A stretch of 63,711 nt of DNA. Source: Planctomycetaceae bacterium (GTDB lineage Bacteria; Planctomycetota; SZUA-567). Where the stretch lies: contig JAJPXZ010000179.1 of NCBI GenBank assembly GCA_021205245.1, positions 1 through 63,711 of the forward strand, in the 5' to 3' direction. Below the pieces are notes generated by a model. It did no database searches, had not been told where the DNA came from, and saw only the letters and a list, made by a program, of their open reading frames with translations. The translations under genes were made by a program, and so were the position numbers. Positions 24,542 through 33,323 of this stretch are shown here, piece by piece; positions within the stretch are counted from its first letter, which is position 1, and each line of letters begins with the position of its first letter.

Positions 24542-26013
24542 CTCTGCCGTACAATATCCCTGGTCTGGCCGAATAATTTGACGTATTTATCCAACTGCTC
24601 CTGGTAAAAGGTATGATTATTCGTGTCGGGTATATACGTTTCCTTAATGGTAACCAGGTCCTTGACAGCGTCAGTAATGGTCGCATAGCGCCCTGCGGCG
24701 ACCGATGCGATAATCATGCAACCAAGCGACCCGGCCTGATGTGTCTCCAGTGTATGAACCGGAATACCGGTCACATCCGCCTTAATCTGCAGCCACATCC
24801 GCGACAGCGCACCGCCTCCGGTACACCTGAGTTCATGAACAGGCACGCCTGCGCGCGAGAGGGTTTTAAGGTTAAAGGCGAGATCGTAGGTAAGCCCTTC
24901 CATCAAAGAACGGTAAATGGTGTACTTGTCCGTCCCGTAGTTTATTCCGAAAATCCCTCCTGTGGCTCCCAAATCCATAAAAGGCGTCCCACTGCCGGCG
25001 ATATAGGGGAGTGAGAGGAGATTCGTAGGCTTTTGGGGCGCTTGGGCTTCGAAGTCCTGGAATGGGGTGGCGCTGGTGGCGTCGCCGAAGGTGGTTATGT
25101 ACCAATTCAGAAGCAAACTCCCGGTGGAATTGCACGAATAGGTGTACATTTCCGCTGGATCGGCATGGATGGAGACGGTGTAATTGTTGGACAACAGGTC
25201 CGCCCGTGGAGTGTCGGTCGGGATGGTGACAGCCATTACCTCCACGGTTCCGGAACCATTTGACCCGACGCCGGGCAGGATGCCGCCGGCACCCACGGCG
25301 ACGCACATCTGATCATGCCCTCCAGTGGTGACCACAGTGTCAGCCTGCAAGCCGAGCTCCGACCGTATTGCCGGAAGGACAGTGCCGACGGGAGTCCCGG
25401 AAGGCAGGGGAGTGGACATGAGGGCCGGGTCGATTCCAGCCGCTTCGAACAATTGCCCTGACCACGTTTTCGCGCGGATGTCGAAGCCCATCGTCCTCCC
25501 GGCCAAGGAGTAGCTTATCGCCCGTTGCCCTGTGAGGCGGTGGATGATGAAGTCCTCGAAGAGCATAAAGAAGCGCACATTCGGGAAATAGGGACTGTTT
25601 TTCTTCTGCCATGCCATTTTGCAAAGTGTAAACATTGCATCGGGTACGACGCCGCTAATCTCCTCAATCGTCTTTTTCCCAACCCTACTGACGATTTCCT
25701 CGACTTCCTGCCTGCCGCTTGCATCCCAAAAAAGGGGCGCTTCCGCCAACGGAGCGCCGTGTGCGTCTAGTGGCACCGCGGCTTCACCAAGCGCGGAGAT
25801 AGCGAGAAATTTGATGTCCGCTGCGGAAGGATTGGCTGAAATAGCCTTATGGAACAGAGTTTTTACCGCATTCCAGACGGCAAGAGCGTCAAGCGTATGT
25901 CTGCCGTCTTTGCGTTTGGCAGAATAGGAAGCGCCGACCTGCACGACTAGATCCTTACCCTCGTAGATGGAAAGTTTGCAATTACTGGTGCCTATATCCA
26001 ATCCTGCAATCAT
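24538..26013 (-). CDS. FGGY-family carbohydrate kinase
   Basis: A 491-residue sugar kinase with the N-terminal phosphate-binding MIAGLDIGTSNCKLSIYE, the middle TTGGHDQMCVAVGAG and the C-terminal ELRCTGGGALSRMWLQIKAD. Length is normal for xylulokinase/gluconokinase-like members. It phosphorylates a sugar, ketose or polyol with ATP in the cytoplasm; the exact substrate is not evident. It faces away from the aldolase operon starting at 26535 and probably supplies a phosphorylated ketose to that aldolase. About 520 bp of AT-rich DNA separates the two divergent genes. Confidence 0.9.
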   Translation of the reverse strand: MIAGLDIGTSNCKLSIYEGKDLVVQVGASYSAKRKDGRHTLDALAVWNAVKTLFHKAISANPSAADIKFLAISALGEAAVPLDAHGAPLAEAPLFWDASGRQEVEEIVSRVGKKTIEEISGVVPDAMFTLCKMAWQKKNSPYFPNVRFFMLFEDFIIHRLTGQRAISYSLAGRTMGFDIRAKTWSGQLFEAAGIDPALMSTPLPSGTPVGTVLPAIRSELGLQADTVVTTGGHDQMCVAVGAGGILPGVGSNGSGTVEVMAVTIPTDTPRADLLSNNYTVSIHADPAEMYTYSCNSTGSLLLNWYITTFGDATSATPFQDFEAQAPQKPTNLLSLPYIAGSGTPFMDLGATGGIFGINYGTDKYTIYRSLMEGLTYDLAFNLKTLSRAGVPVHELRCTGGGALSRMWLQIKADVTGIPVHTLETHQAGSLGCMIIASVAAGRYATITDAVKDLVTIKETYIPDTNNHTFYQEQLDKYVKLFGQTRDIVRQS

Positions 26014-26534
26014 GGTGTGGTCTTCTTCTCTTGATTTTTATGCGGTAATGTATGCATGTCATTAGGTGAGATAACCAAGCCGGTCACACTTAAATAGTAA
26101 CCCATAAAATAGGCGTGTCAATCAACTAGTCCACTTAATGACTGAAAATAGTCAAAAATTTAGCCGAAAAATGCTCGTCTATCCTAGTTAATGATCCATA
26201 TTCGGCGGAATTGTGATTTTGATAATTTTCACAGTGTCCAATATTTCAATGTGTTATAAAATAAATGACTGATATCAAGCAATAAAAAGACGCATGTGAT
26301 TGACATGGCTGCAAGCATGGGGTAATTTACTAATACAGTTCAAAAGATATTCCCAAAACAGACAAGAAACAACTGCACCCTATTCGGGTTCTCCTGGCAA
26401 AAACACAGCAAAACCTCGACTGGACCCAGTCTTCGCCTTTGTGGCTGATTGGATACGTGAAGTTTGCCCTTATGTGACGCCAGAGGAAACATCGAGGCTA
26501 TAACAGATATCCACCATACTAGAAAGGTTTTCTA
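26014..26534. promoter_or_regulatory. AT-rich divergent regulatory region
   Basis: A 521-bp region between the FGGY kinase and the aldolase operon, markedly poorer in GC from about 26030 to 26290. It contains a spaced palindrome TGACT (26139-26143) / AGTCA (26150-26154), a candidate operator. A 67-codon frame at 26300-26503 has no ribosome-binding site of note and no family features, and is not called. Confidence 0.45.
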
Positions 26535-27407
26535 ATGCTTGTCGATCCAAGGGAGGTTCTCGCCGATGCGGAAAAGAGGAACTACGCCATCGCCGGGATC
26601 AATACGCCGACTTTCGACGCGGCCGTGGCGGTGCTCGAAGCGGCGGAAGAACTGGACTGGCCGGTCATGATTGGCCTGGCAGAAGTGCACGATGTGGATG
26701 CCCCAATCGATATGCTCGCACCGATGCTGCACGACTTGGCTGTCCGCAGCAAGGCCCGCGTCATTCTTCACCTCGACCACGGTGAGACAATGGAGTATGT
26801 GATGAAGGCCATTCGCTATGGCTTCACCTCCATCATGTACGATTGCTCGCATCTGCCGCTGGACGAGAACGCAGCCAAACTCAAGGATTTCGCCGACATC
26901 GCCCACAAGCTGGACATCATGGTCGAAGCGGAAGTCGGCCTTATGCCCAGTACGATTGTGTCGAACAGTGGCGGCGGCGAAGGCGGCGTGTCGGCCGAGG
27001 GCGACATCAGCCAATTCTTCTCCGACCCGGAAGAGGTGGCGCGGTTCGTCGACAAGTCCGGCGTTGATATGATGGCCATCTCATTCGGCAATGTCCACGG
27101 CGATTATGTGGGCGAACCGAAGCTTGATATCCCCCGACTTAAACGTACCCATGAATTGACCAAGTGCCACCTCGTGATGCACGGCACCACTGGAGTGGAC
27201 GACGCCCAGATTCGGACCGCCATTGATGGAGGCATCCGAAAGTTCAACTACTTCACCGGAGTGGCCACCGCACCGATACGTCCGATTATGGACTACATCA
27301 ATAATGCGAAAAACACCGTTTATGTGCAGGAGGTAAGCCATACCGCCAGGGTGGCGATGAAGAAGGAGGCGGCACGCGTCATCCAGTTATTCAGGAACGG
27401 AGCGTAA
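26535..27407 (+). CDS. Class II (zinc) fructose/tagatose-bisphosphate-type aldolase
   Basis: A 290-residue zinc aldolase of the FbaA/GatY/KbaY family. Visible are the zinc-site HLDHG (about 77-81), SIMYDCS (about 97-103), AEVGLM, SFGNVHG (about 182-188) and HGTTG (about 216-220). GAAAGGTTTTCTA precedes the ATG. The family cleaves ketose phosphates to dihydroxyacetone phosphate and an aldehyde. It leads a plus-strand operon with an ABC importer and two alcohol dehydrogenases. The true substrate is probably the phosphorylated form of the imported compound; fructose bisphosphate is less likely in this context. Confidence 0.88.
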   Translation: MLVDPREVLADAEKRNYAIAGINTPTFDAAVAVLEAAEELDWPVMIGLAEVHDVDAPIDMLAPMLHDLAVRSKARVILHLDHGETMEYVMKAIRYGFTSIMYDCSHLPLDENAAKLKDFADIAHKLDIMVEAEVGLMPSTIVSNSGGGEGGVSAEGDISQFFSDPEEVARFVDKSGVDMMAISFGNVHGDYVGEPKLDIPRLKRTHELTKCHLVMHGTTGVDDAQIRTAIDGGIRKFNYFTGVATAPIRPIMDYINNAKNTVYVQEVSHTARVAMKKEAARVIQLFRNGA

Positions 27408-27463
27408 TCGTTGTTGTATTTTGAACTGTGATCCATCTTGTCGTATTTTTCAAGGAGAAGAAC

Positions 27464-28441
27464 ATGCAAAAAAGGTACATGAAACTCGTCGCGGTGGCGA
27501 TGGCTTGTCTGCTGTCGGCTTCACTCTTCACCAGCGCCGTTCAGGCCGGAGAGAAGAAGAACGTTGTTTACTCCATTCCCAGCCAGTTCACCACCTTCTT
27601 CGCCGCCTGTTACCTTGGCTTCGAAGAACAGGCCAAGGAATATGGTTGGGAACCGCATATGCTCGACCCCAACGGAGACATCAACCTGCAGATGACCCAG
27701 TTGCACAACCAGGCGACCCGTGGCGTTGACGGAATCTGCATTTCCCCGATCGACAGCGAAGCGATCGGACCTGCCATTCGCGAGCTGAACCGCAACAGCG
27801 TCCCCGTTTTCTGCATTGACCGTCGCGGTTCGGGTCCGGTTGTCGCAACCTTGGAAACAGACAACGTCCAGGTCGGGCGCGATATGGGCGAGAAGATTGT
27901 AGAGGACTACGCGGGCAAAAACATCAAACTGCTCATCATCCAGGGCGTTCTTTCCGATACCCCGACCCTCGACCGCACGGCGGGCGTCAAGGAAGTTATT
28001 GCCAAGAATTCGAATGTGACGATCATTGGCGAACCGTCGGCCGGCGCGTATTCGAATGAAGCCGCCATGTCCACCACGAAAAACTATCTTGAGTCCAATC
28101 CCGACCTCGATGCCATCTTCACCTGCACGGACGCCTTGGTTCCCGGCATCCTTGCTGCTATCCGCGAAGCCGGCAAGCTCGTTCCGGTTGGCCAACCCGG
28201 CCACATCGGCGTCTACTCGGTCGACGGCGCGGGAGAGACGTTGGATTACATCGCCAATGGCTCGGTCGACGCGACCTTCTCGCAGTACCCCATCACCCTC
28301 GGTCGTGATGTCGTCAAGACGATGAAGCGCTACTTCGAAGGTGAAAAGGTGGAAGAGAAGATTTATTACGGCGGTGACGTTGTGACAAAAGAGAACATTG
28401 AAGAGCTCAAGCCCACGCTGTGGGGGTACATCGTTAAGTAG
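27464..28441 (+). CDS. ABC transporter sugar-binding protein (ribose/RbsB type)
   Basis: A 325-residue periplasmic binding protein. The start at 27464 follows CAAGGAGAAGAAC and gives a typical signal peptide (basic start, hydrophobic core to about residue 24, cleavage after VQA). An earlier in-frame ATG is not supported. The two Rossmann-like lobes show the type-1 sequence pattern (ISPIDSEAIGPAIREL, LDRTAGVKEV, IFTCTDALVPGILAAI). It is followed by the cognate ATPase and permease genes, and the gap to the ATPase holds a weak hairpin that could set expression ratios. The ligand is likely a small sugar or polyol. Confidence 0.9.
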   Translation: MQKRYMKLVAVAMACLLSASLFTSAVQAGEKKNVVYSIPSQFTTFFAACYLGFEEQAKEYGWEPHMLDPNGDINLQMTQLHNQATRGVDGICISPIDSEAIGPAIRELNRNSVPVFCIDRRGSGPVVATLETDNVQVGRDMGEKIVEDYAGKNIKLLIIQGVLSDTPTLDRTAGVKEVIAKNSNVTIIGEPSAGAYSNEAAMSTTKNYLESNPDLDAIFTCTDALVPGILAAIREAGKLVPVGQPGHIGVYSVDGAGETLDYIANGSVDATFSQYPITLGRDVVKTMKRYFEGEKVEEKIYYGGDVVTKENIEELKPTLWGYIVK

Positions 28442-28538
28442 TCCATAACCACTGCATCGCACCGGGAGGATTGGCAGCGGTGAATGTGTGCTGCCGACCT
28501 TCCGGTGTCCTGCTATTTTCTTCCAGGGGCATCGTATT

Positions 28539-30032
28539 ATGGAAAACGAAAACATCATTGAAATGCGCGACATCTACAAGGCCTTTTCGGGTGTTCCCAT
28601 CCTTAAGGGCGTTGACTTTGCGCTGCGTCGTGGTGAAGTGCATGCGTTGATTGGCGCCAATGGAGCCGGCAAAAGTACCCTGGTGAAAATTCTGAATGGA
28701 ATCCATTTGCCGGATGCTGGCGAAATACTCATCGAAGGAAAACGGGCGGATATTCGGCAATCTTCCGACGCTGAAAAATACGGAATTTCCTTCGTTCACC
28801 AGGAACTCAACATTTGTCCCGATCTCACCGTCGCGGAAAACATCTTCATCGGCCGTTTGGAAAAAAACGCCATCGGGTTGTTTGACGAGAAGAAGACGGT
28901 TAAACGGGCACAAGAACTTATAGATATGATTCAGGTCAAACTCGACGCCTCGGCGCTGGTACGACCGCTCCGGGCAGCTGAAAAGCAAATTATCGAAATC
29001 CTCAAAGCCTTGACCATGAACGCGAAGATCCTGGCGCTTGACGAACCCACCTCGTCCTTGAACGAACACGAGAAGGAGGTATTCATCTCGATAGTCGAGA
29101 AGCTAAAAAAGCAGGGCGTCTCAATTATCTTTATCTCGCACTTTCTCGAGGATATCCTGCTCCTCTCAGATCGGGTCACCGTCATCAAGGATGGAGTCAA
29201 CAACGGCGTTTTCAACGCCAAGGAAGTGGATAAAGAGACCTTGATTACCGCCATGATGGGTAAGGCGCTCAAGACGAGGGACCACAAGAGAAAATCCATT
29301 TCAACCGCCGGAACCCCGGCGCTGGAATTGCGCGGTCTTTCGAGCGGCAATCGCTTTACCGATGTCAATCTGGCGGTTCATCCCGGGACAATCCTGGGCG
29401 TGTGCGGATTGCTGGGTGCAGGTAAAAGCGAACTCGCCAGGACCATCTTCGGGCTGGACCCATTTGACGCGGGCGAGATTCGTCTTTTCGGAAAGCCGAT
29501 CGCCAAGCCAACACCTCAACTGATGATGGACAGCGGCGTCGCGTTTGTCTCGGAGGACCGGAAAACCGAAGGGTTTGTTCCTCTCCTTTCCATCCGGGAA
29601 AATGAGACGCTTTCCATCATGAACAAGATGAGTAACCGGCTTGGCGTTGTCGATCGCAAAAAACAAAAGAAGTATGCGACGGCTCTTTCCGACCGCATGA
29701 CGGTGAAATGTTCATCGGTCGAGCAGGAGGTGGTGAGCTTGAGCGGCGGCAATCAGCAGAAAGTCATCATTGGGCGATGCGTCGCCGCGGACCCGAAAAT
29801 CTTCATGCTGGATGAGCCTACCAGAGGTGTGGATGTCTACGCAAAAGCGGAAATATACGACATTCTCGCCGAGATGGCGGCGAAAGGCGTCGCGGTCATC
29901 GTGTTTTCATCCGAATTGGAAGAACTCCTTGATGTGTGTGACGAGATTATCGCCCTGAAAAAAGGTGAAATCATCAACAAAGTAGAGGCCAAAAAAGTCG
30001 ATAAGCAAACGCTGATGCACATGATCAGTTAG
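28539..30032 (+). CDS. Sugar ABC transporter ATP-binding protein (RbsA/MglA type)
   Basis: A 497-residue protein with two tandem ABC domains, as in ribose and galactose importers. The first Walker A is GANGAGKST (near residue 40) and the second is the looser GLLGAGKSE. One C-loop is degenerate (LRAAEKQ) and the other canonical (LSGGNQQK), with Walker B ILALDEPTS and IFMLDEPTR. The start at 28539 follows CAGGGGCATCGTATT. It energises uptake together with the binding protein upstream and the permease 63 bp downstream. Confidence 0.93.
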   Translation: MENENIIEMRDIYKAFSGVPILKGVDFALRRGEVHALIGANGAGKSTLVKILNGIHLPDAGEILIEGKRADIRQSSDAEKYGISFVHQELNICPDLTVAENIFIGRLEKNAIGLFDEKKTVKRAQELIDMIQVKLDASALVRPLRAAEKQIIEILKALTMNAKILALDEPTSSLNEHEKEVFISIVEKLKKQGVSIIFISHFLEDILLLSDRVTVIKDGVNNGVFNAKEVDKETLITAMMGKALKTRDHKRKSISTAGTPALELRGLSSGNRFTDVNLAVHPGTILGVCGLLGAGKSELARTIFGLDPFDAGEIRLFGKPIAKPTPQLMMDSGVAFVSEDRKTEGFVPLLSIRENETLSIMNKMSNRLGVVDRKKQKKYATALSDRMTVKCSSVEQEVVSLSGGNQQKVIIGRCVAADPKIFMLDEPTRGVDVYAKAEIYDILAEMAAKGVAVIVFSSELEELLDVCDEIIALKKGEIINKVEAKKVDKQTLMHMIS

Positions 30033-30095
30033 CGCCGCACGGAGCGTGAAGCCTCTATCCTTATAAACCAACGGAGACGCAGGGAGACCCCGATC

Positions 30096-31094
30096 ATGGG
30101 CGAATCATTACGGAATTTCTATGGAAGACTGCGCGAGCAGATGGTATTGCTGACAATCATCATCGTTTTTGCCATTATCATGTCGATAGCCTCGCCGTAT
30201 TTTCTCAGGATATCGAACCTCATAAACATTGTGCAGTATGTATCGGTTTATGGCATTACCGCCATTGGCATGACTATGGTCATCCTCACCGGTGGTATCA
30301 ATCTCTCCGTTGGCGGTACGCTGGCGTTGTCGGCATGGGTCGGGGCCTTTTCCATACTCCAGGGAGTCCCGTGGCCTATCGCATGCGTTATATGCCTGGT
30401 CATAGGCGCGCTCGTGGGTGTGGTGAACGGCATCGCGGTGGCAAAGATCGGTATTCCGCCCCTCATCGCCACCCTCGCCCTGGAGCAGGTCACTCGTGGG
30501 CTGCAATTGGTATTTTCCAAAGGCAAACCGTTGTACGGCTTTCCCGAAGCGTTTCTGGAGTTCGGCGCCGGAAGAATCTTTGGTATTCCCATGCCGGTGA
30601 TTTGGACCTTCGCGCTTTTCCTGGTGTTCTCCTGGTTCCTGGCCAGGACCACATTCGGAAGAACTATCTATGCTGTCGGCGGCAACCCGGTTGCCACACG
30701 AATCGCCGGTATCAATAATAGCAAGGTCATTATCGTCGTCTATGTCCTTGCTGGCTTGCTCGCTAGTTTTGCCGGTATTATCCTGATCTCCCGCATGGAT
30801 TCGGCTCCCGCAGCCATCGCCCAGGGTCTGGACATGCAGGCAATCACCGCATGCGTCATTGGCGGTGCCAGCGTGACCTGCGGCGGCAAAGGCCGTCTCA
30901 TCGGTACCTTCCTTGGCATTATCATGATGGGATTGATCCAGAACTCACTCGACCTCCTGAACGTCTCGGCGTACTACCAGATGTTTGTTCAGGGCGTTGT
31001 TATCTTCATCGCCGTCTCTGTCGATGCCCTGCGTAATTCCGATAAGTTCTCGTTCGGCAGGCTCGTCTCTCTCTTTCGCAGTAAGGCGATTTAA
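30096..31094 (+). CDS. Sugar ABC transporter permease (RbsC type)
   Basis: A 332-residue inner-membrane permease with about eight to ten hydrophobic helices and the family-typical GMTMVILTGGINLSVG and ITACVIGGASVTCGGKGRLIGT. It forms the channel of the ribose-type importer encoded by 27464-31094. Preceded by GGGAGACCCCGATC. Only one permease gene is present, so it should act as a homodimer. Confidence 0.93.
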   Translation: MGESLRNFYGRLREQMVLLTIIIVFAIIMSIASPYFLRISNLINIVQYVSVYGITAIGMTMVILTGGINLSVGGTLALSAWVGAFSILQGVPWPIACVICLVIGALVGVVNGIAVAKIGIPPLIATLALEQVTRGLQLVFSKGKPLYGFPEAFLEFGAGRIFGIPMPVIWTFALFLVFSWFLARTTFGRTIYAVGGNPVATRIAGINNSKVIIVVYVLAGLLASFAGIILISRMDSAPAAIAQGLDMQAITACVIGGASVTCGGKGRLIGTFLGIIMMGLIQNSLDLLNVSAYYQMFVQGVVIFIAVSVDALRNSDKFSFGRLVSLFRSKAI

Positions 31095-31117
31095 ACTGAG
31101 CATCCAAAATAAGGAGA

Positions 31118-32194
31118 ATGGAGTACATGGTGCCCAAAGACATGAAAGCGCTCCTGATGTACGGCCCCGGTGACTTCCGGCTTGAACAGGTGCCTGTTCC
31201 GACGGTTGAGCGCGGCGAAATCCTTATCCGCGTTCTTGGAGCAGGTATCTGCGCCGGAGACATCAAAACCCTCCACGGCGGCATACGCATCTGGGGTACT
31301 TCGGAAAAGGATAGATATATCGAGGCCCCGTGTATCGGGGGGCATGAATTTTACGGTGAAGTCGTTGCCTTCTGTGATGGTGTCGAAGGGGTGGAACTCG
31401 GTGATCTTATGATCTCCGAGCAGATCGTCCCTTGTAATGAATGCAGGTATTGCAGGTCGGGCAATTACTGGATGTGCAGACAGTCCGACGTGTATGGATT
31501 CAAGAAACATACGCAGGGTGGATTTGCCGAGTATATGAAGTTCCACCACCGGGGGAGGAACCACCATCTGCCAAAGGATCTGCCTCTGGAAAAGGCCGTT
31601 CTGACCGAACCATACGCATGCAGCATGCATGCGGTGGAGAGGGCGAAAATCCACCATAATGACGTGGTCGTCGTCTCGGGACTCGGTTGTATTGGGCTGG
31701 GCATGATCAATGTCGCCGCCGGACTTTCACCCCGCCTGCTTATCGGGTTGGACCTTCGGGAAAATCGTCGGGAAATGGCAAAGGCATTTGGTGCCGATAT
31801 CGTTATGGACCCTGTAAACGAGGACGTCTTCGAGGCGATAAACAGGCTCACCGATGGCTATGGGTGCGATATATATATCGATGCAGCCGGCAGTCAGTCA
31901 AGCGTCCAGCAAGGCTTGAAGCTGGTGCGCAATCTCGGCCGTTTTGTGGAGTTTGGCGTGTTCCCAAAAGAGATTCTTGCCGACTGGAATATTATTGGCG
32001 ATGTAAAAGAAATCGATATCCTCGGGTCGCATCTTGGCCCATACTGTTATCCACCCGTCATAAAGGGATTGAGTAATGGTTCGCTTAAGAGCGAAGGTGT
32101 CGTCAGCCATTCATTCCCACTCGAGAAATGGAAAGAAGCATTTAACACGGCGGAAAACGACCCAACGGCCGTAAAGGTGGCGCTCGTTCCGTAA
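31118..32194 (+). CDS. Zinc-dependent polyol dehydrogenase (EltD/sorbitol dehydrogenase-like)
   Basis: A 358-residue medium-chain alcohol dehydrogenase. The GroES-like domain has catalytic-zinc ligands in AGICAGD and GGHEFYGE, and structural-zinc cysteines in CNECRYCRSGNYWMC. The nucleotide-binding fold shows GLGCIGLG followed by LIGLDLRENR, suggesting NAD. The cysteine-rich segment with the following VYGFKKHTQGGFAEYM resembles erythritol/L-threitol dehydrogenases (EltD) as I remember them. It would oxidise an imported polyol to a ketose. The start at 31118 follows AAGGAGA; a later Met (codon 4 or 9) is possible. Confidence 0.85.
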   Translation: MEYMVPKDMKALLMYGPGDFRLEQVPVPTVERGEILIRVLGAGICAGDIKTLHGGIRIWGTSEKDRYIEAPCIGGHEFYGEVVAFCDGVEGVELGDLMISEQIVPCNECRYCRSGNYWMCRQSDVYGFKKHTQGGFAEYMKFHHRGRNHHLPKDLPLEKAVLTEPYACSMHAVERAKIHHNDVVVVSGLGCIGLGMINVAAGLSPRLLIGLDLRENRREMAKAFGADIVMDPVNEDVFEAINRLTDGYGCDIYIDAAGSQSSVQQGLKLVRNLGRFVEFGVFPKEILADWNIIGDVKEIDILGSHLGPYCYPPVIKGLSNGSLKSEGVVSHSFPLEKWKEAFNTAENDPTAVKVALVP

Positions 32195-32215
32195 TGGAAC
32201 AATCAAGGAGAGGAC

Positions 32216-33226
32216 ATGAAGGCATTCGTCATAGTCGAACCGGGTAAGGCCGAGTTGCAGGATGTACCCAAACCCGAAGCAGGCCCGGGTGAAGTCTTGA
32301 TCAAGGTAAGAGCGTCAGGATTCTGCGGGACTGACATTCATACGTTTAAGGGAGAGCATCCGTCGAAATATCCCCTCATTCCCGGCCACGAGTTTTCCGG
32401 TGTGGTCGCAGAGGTTGGGGCAGGGGTGACACGCTTTACGGTTGGAGCCCCGGTTACCGCCGATCCCAACATCTTTTGCGAATCGTGTTATTACTGCAAA
32501 CAAAACAAGCAGATTCACTGTGAAAACATTCAGGTCATTGGTAATACGCGTAGTGGTGCGTTTGCTGAATACGTGACTGTACCTGAACGATGTGTATTTT
32601 CGGCGGCCGGCCTCAATCTTGACCAAGCCGCAATGGCCGAGCCTTTGGGCTGTGTCATCAATGCGCATAATAAGATTGTCATACCGCTTGGTGGGTCTGT
32701 GGTGATTTTCGGCGCCGGCACGATAGGCCTCATGCACCTTCTCATGGCCAAACGGCGAGGAGCCGCACAGGTTGTCGTTGTGGATCTCAAGGCTGAACAA
32801 CTCCACATGGCTGAGACGCTGGGTGCCGACCAGACCTACCTTTCCGGCATCGGAACGGTTGCCGAACTGAGAGAAGCCTTCCCGCGTGGATTCGATGTGG
32901 TCATCGACGCTACCGGTGCGCCCAAGGTTGTTGAAATGGCTATTCCGCTCACCGCGAAGACGGGAACGTTTATGGCTTTTGGCGCGTGTCCGATCAACAG
33001 CAAAGCCACGATCAACCCGTTTGACCTGTATTACAACGACTGGAAGCTCATCGGTTCGTATGCACTTGAAAAGACACTCGGACAATCCATCGCACTCCTG
33101 CGAAGCGGCCTGAATCTGGAGCCTCTCGTTGGTCAGCGAATCACGCTGGATGATATGCCCGAATGGTTCGACCGTTTCCAGAAGGGTGCAACCAATAATA
33201 AAATCATTGTGACATTTGACTCTTAA
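32216..33226 (+). CDS. Zinc-dependent alcohol dehydrogenase (sorbitol/threonine dehydrogenase-like)
   Basis: A 336-residue medium-chain dehydrogenase. It has FCGTDIHTF and PGHEFSG for the catalytic zinc, four structural-zinc cysteines in CESCYYCKQNKQIHC, and the nucleotide fold with GAGTIGLM then VVVDLKAEQ. AAGGAGAGGAC precedes the ATG. Last gene of the aldolase-ABC-dehydrogenase operon, 21 bp after the previous dehydrogenase, with which it shares a fold but only limited identity. Two dehydrogenases suggest either two stereoisomeric polyols or two oxidation steps. The substrate is not known. Confidence 0.87.
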   Translation: MKAFVIVEPGKAELQDVPKPEAGPGEVLIKVRASGFCGTDIHTFKGEHPSKYPLIPGHEFSGVVAEVGAGVTRFTVGAPVTADPNIFCESCYYCKQNKQIHCENIQVIGNTRSGAFAEYVTVPERCVFSAAGLNLDQAAMAEPLGCVINAHNKIVIPLGGSVVIFGAGTIGLMHLLMAKRRGAAQVVVVDLKAEQLHMAETLGADQTYLSGIGTVAELREAFPRGFDVVIDATGAPKVVEMAIPLTAKTGTFMAFGACPINSKATINPFDLYYNDWKLIGSYALEKTLGQSIALLRSGLNLEPLVGQRITLDDMPEWFDRFQKGATNNKIIVTFDS

Positions 33227-33271
33227 AAATCCAAAGGCCGGTACAAACCTTCCGACCGGTCATAATGTTAA

Positions 33272-33298
33272 CCGCCCGCGCCTTTACAGCGCGGGCGG
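33272..33298. terminator. Hairpin between two convergent operons
   Basis: A perfect 10-bp GC-rich stem CCGCCCGCGC (33272-33281) / GCGCGGGCGG (33289-33298), loop 7 nt. It lies between a plus-strand and a minus-strand operon that converge. No long T run follows on either strand, so termination may be weak or Rho-aided. Confidence 0.65.
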
Positions 33299-33323
33299 CT
33301 CGTATTGCGAGGGAGCGGGAAGT

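Noticed and set aside
26300-26503. 67-codon plus-strand frame before the aldolase
   Set aside because: No good ribosome-binding site, no conserved feature, and it lies in the regulatory region of the divergent operons.
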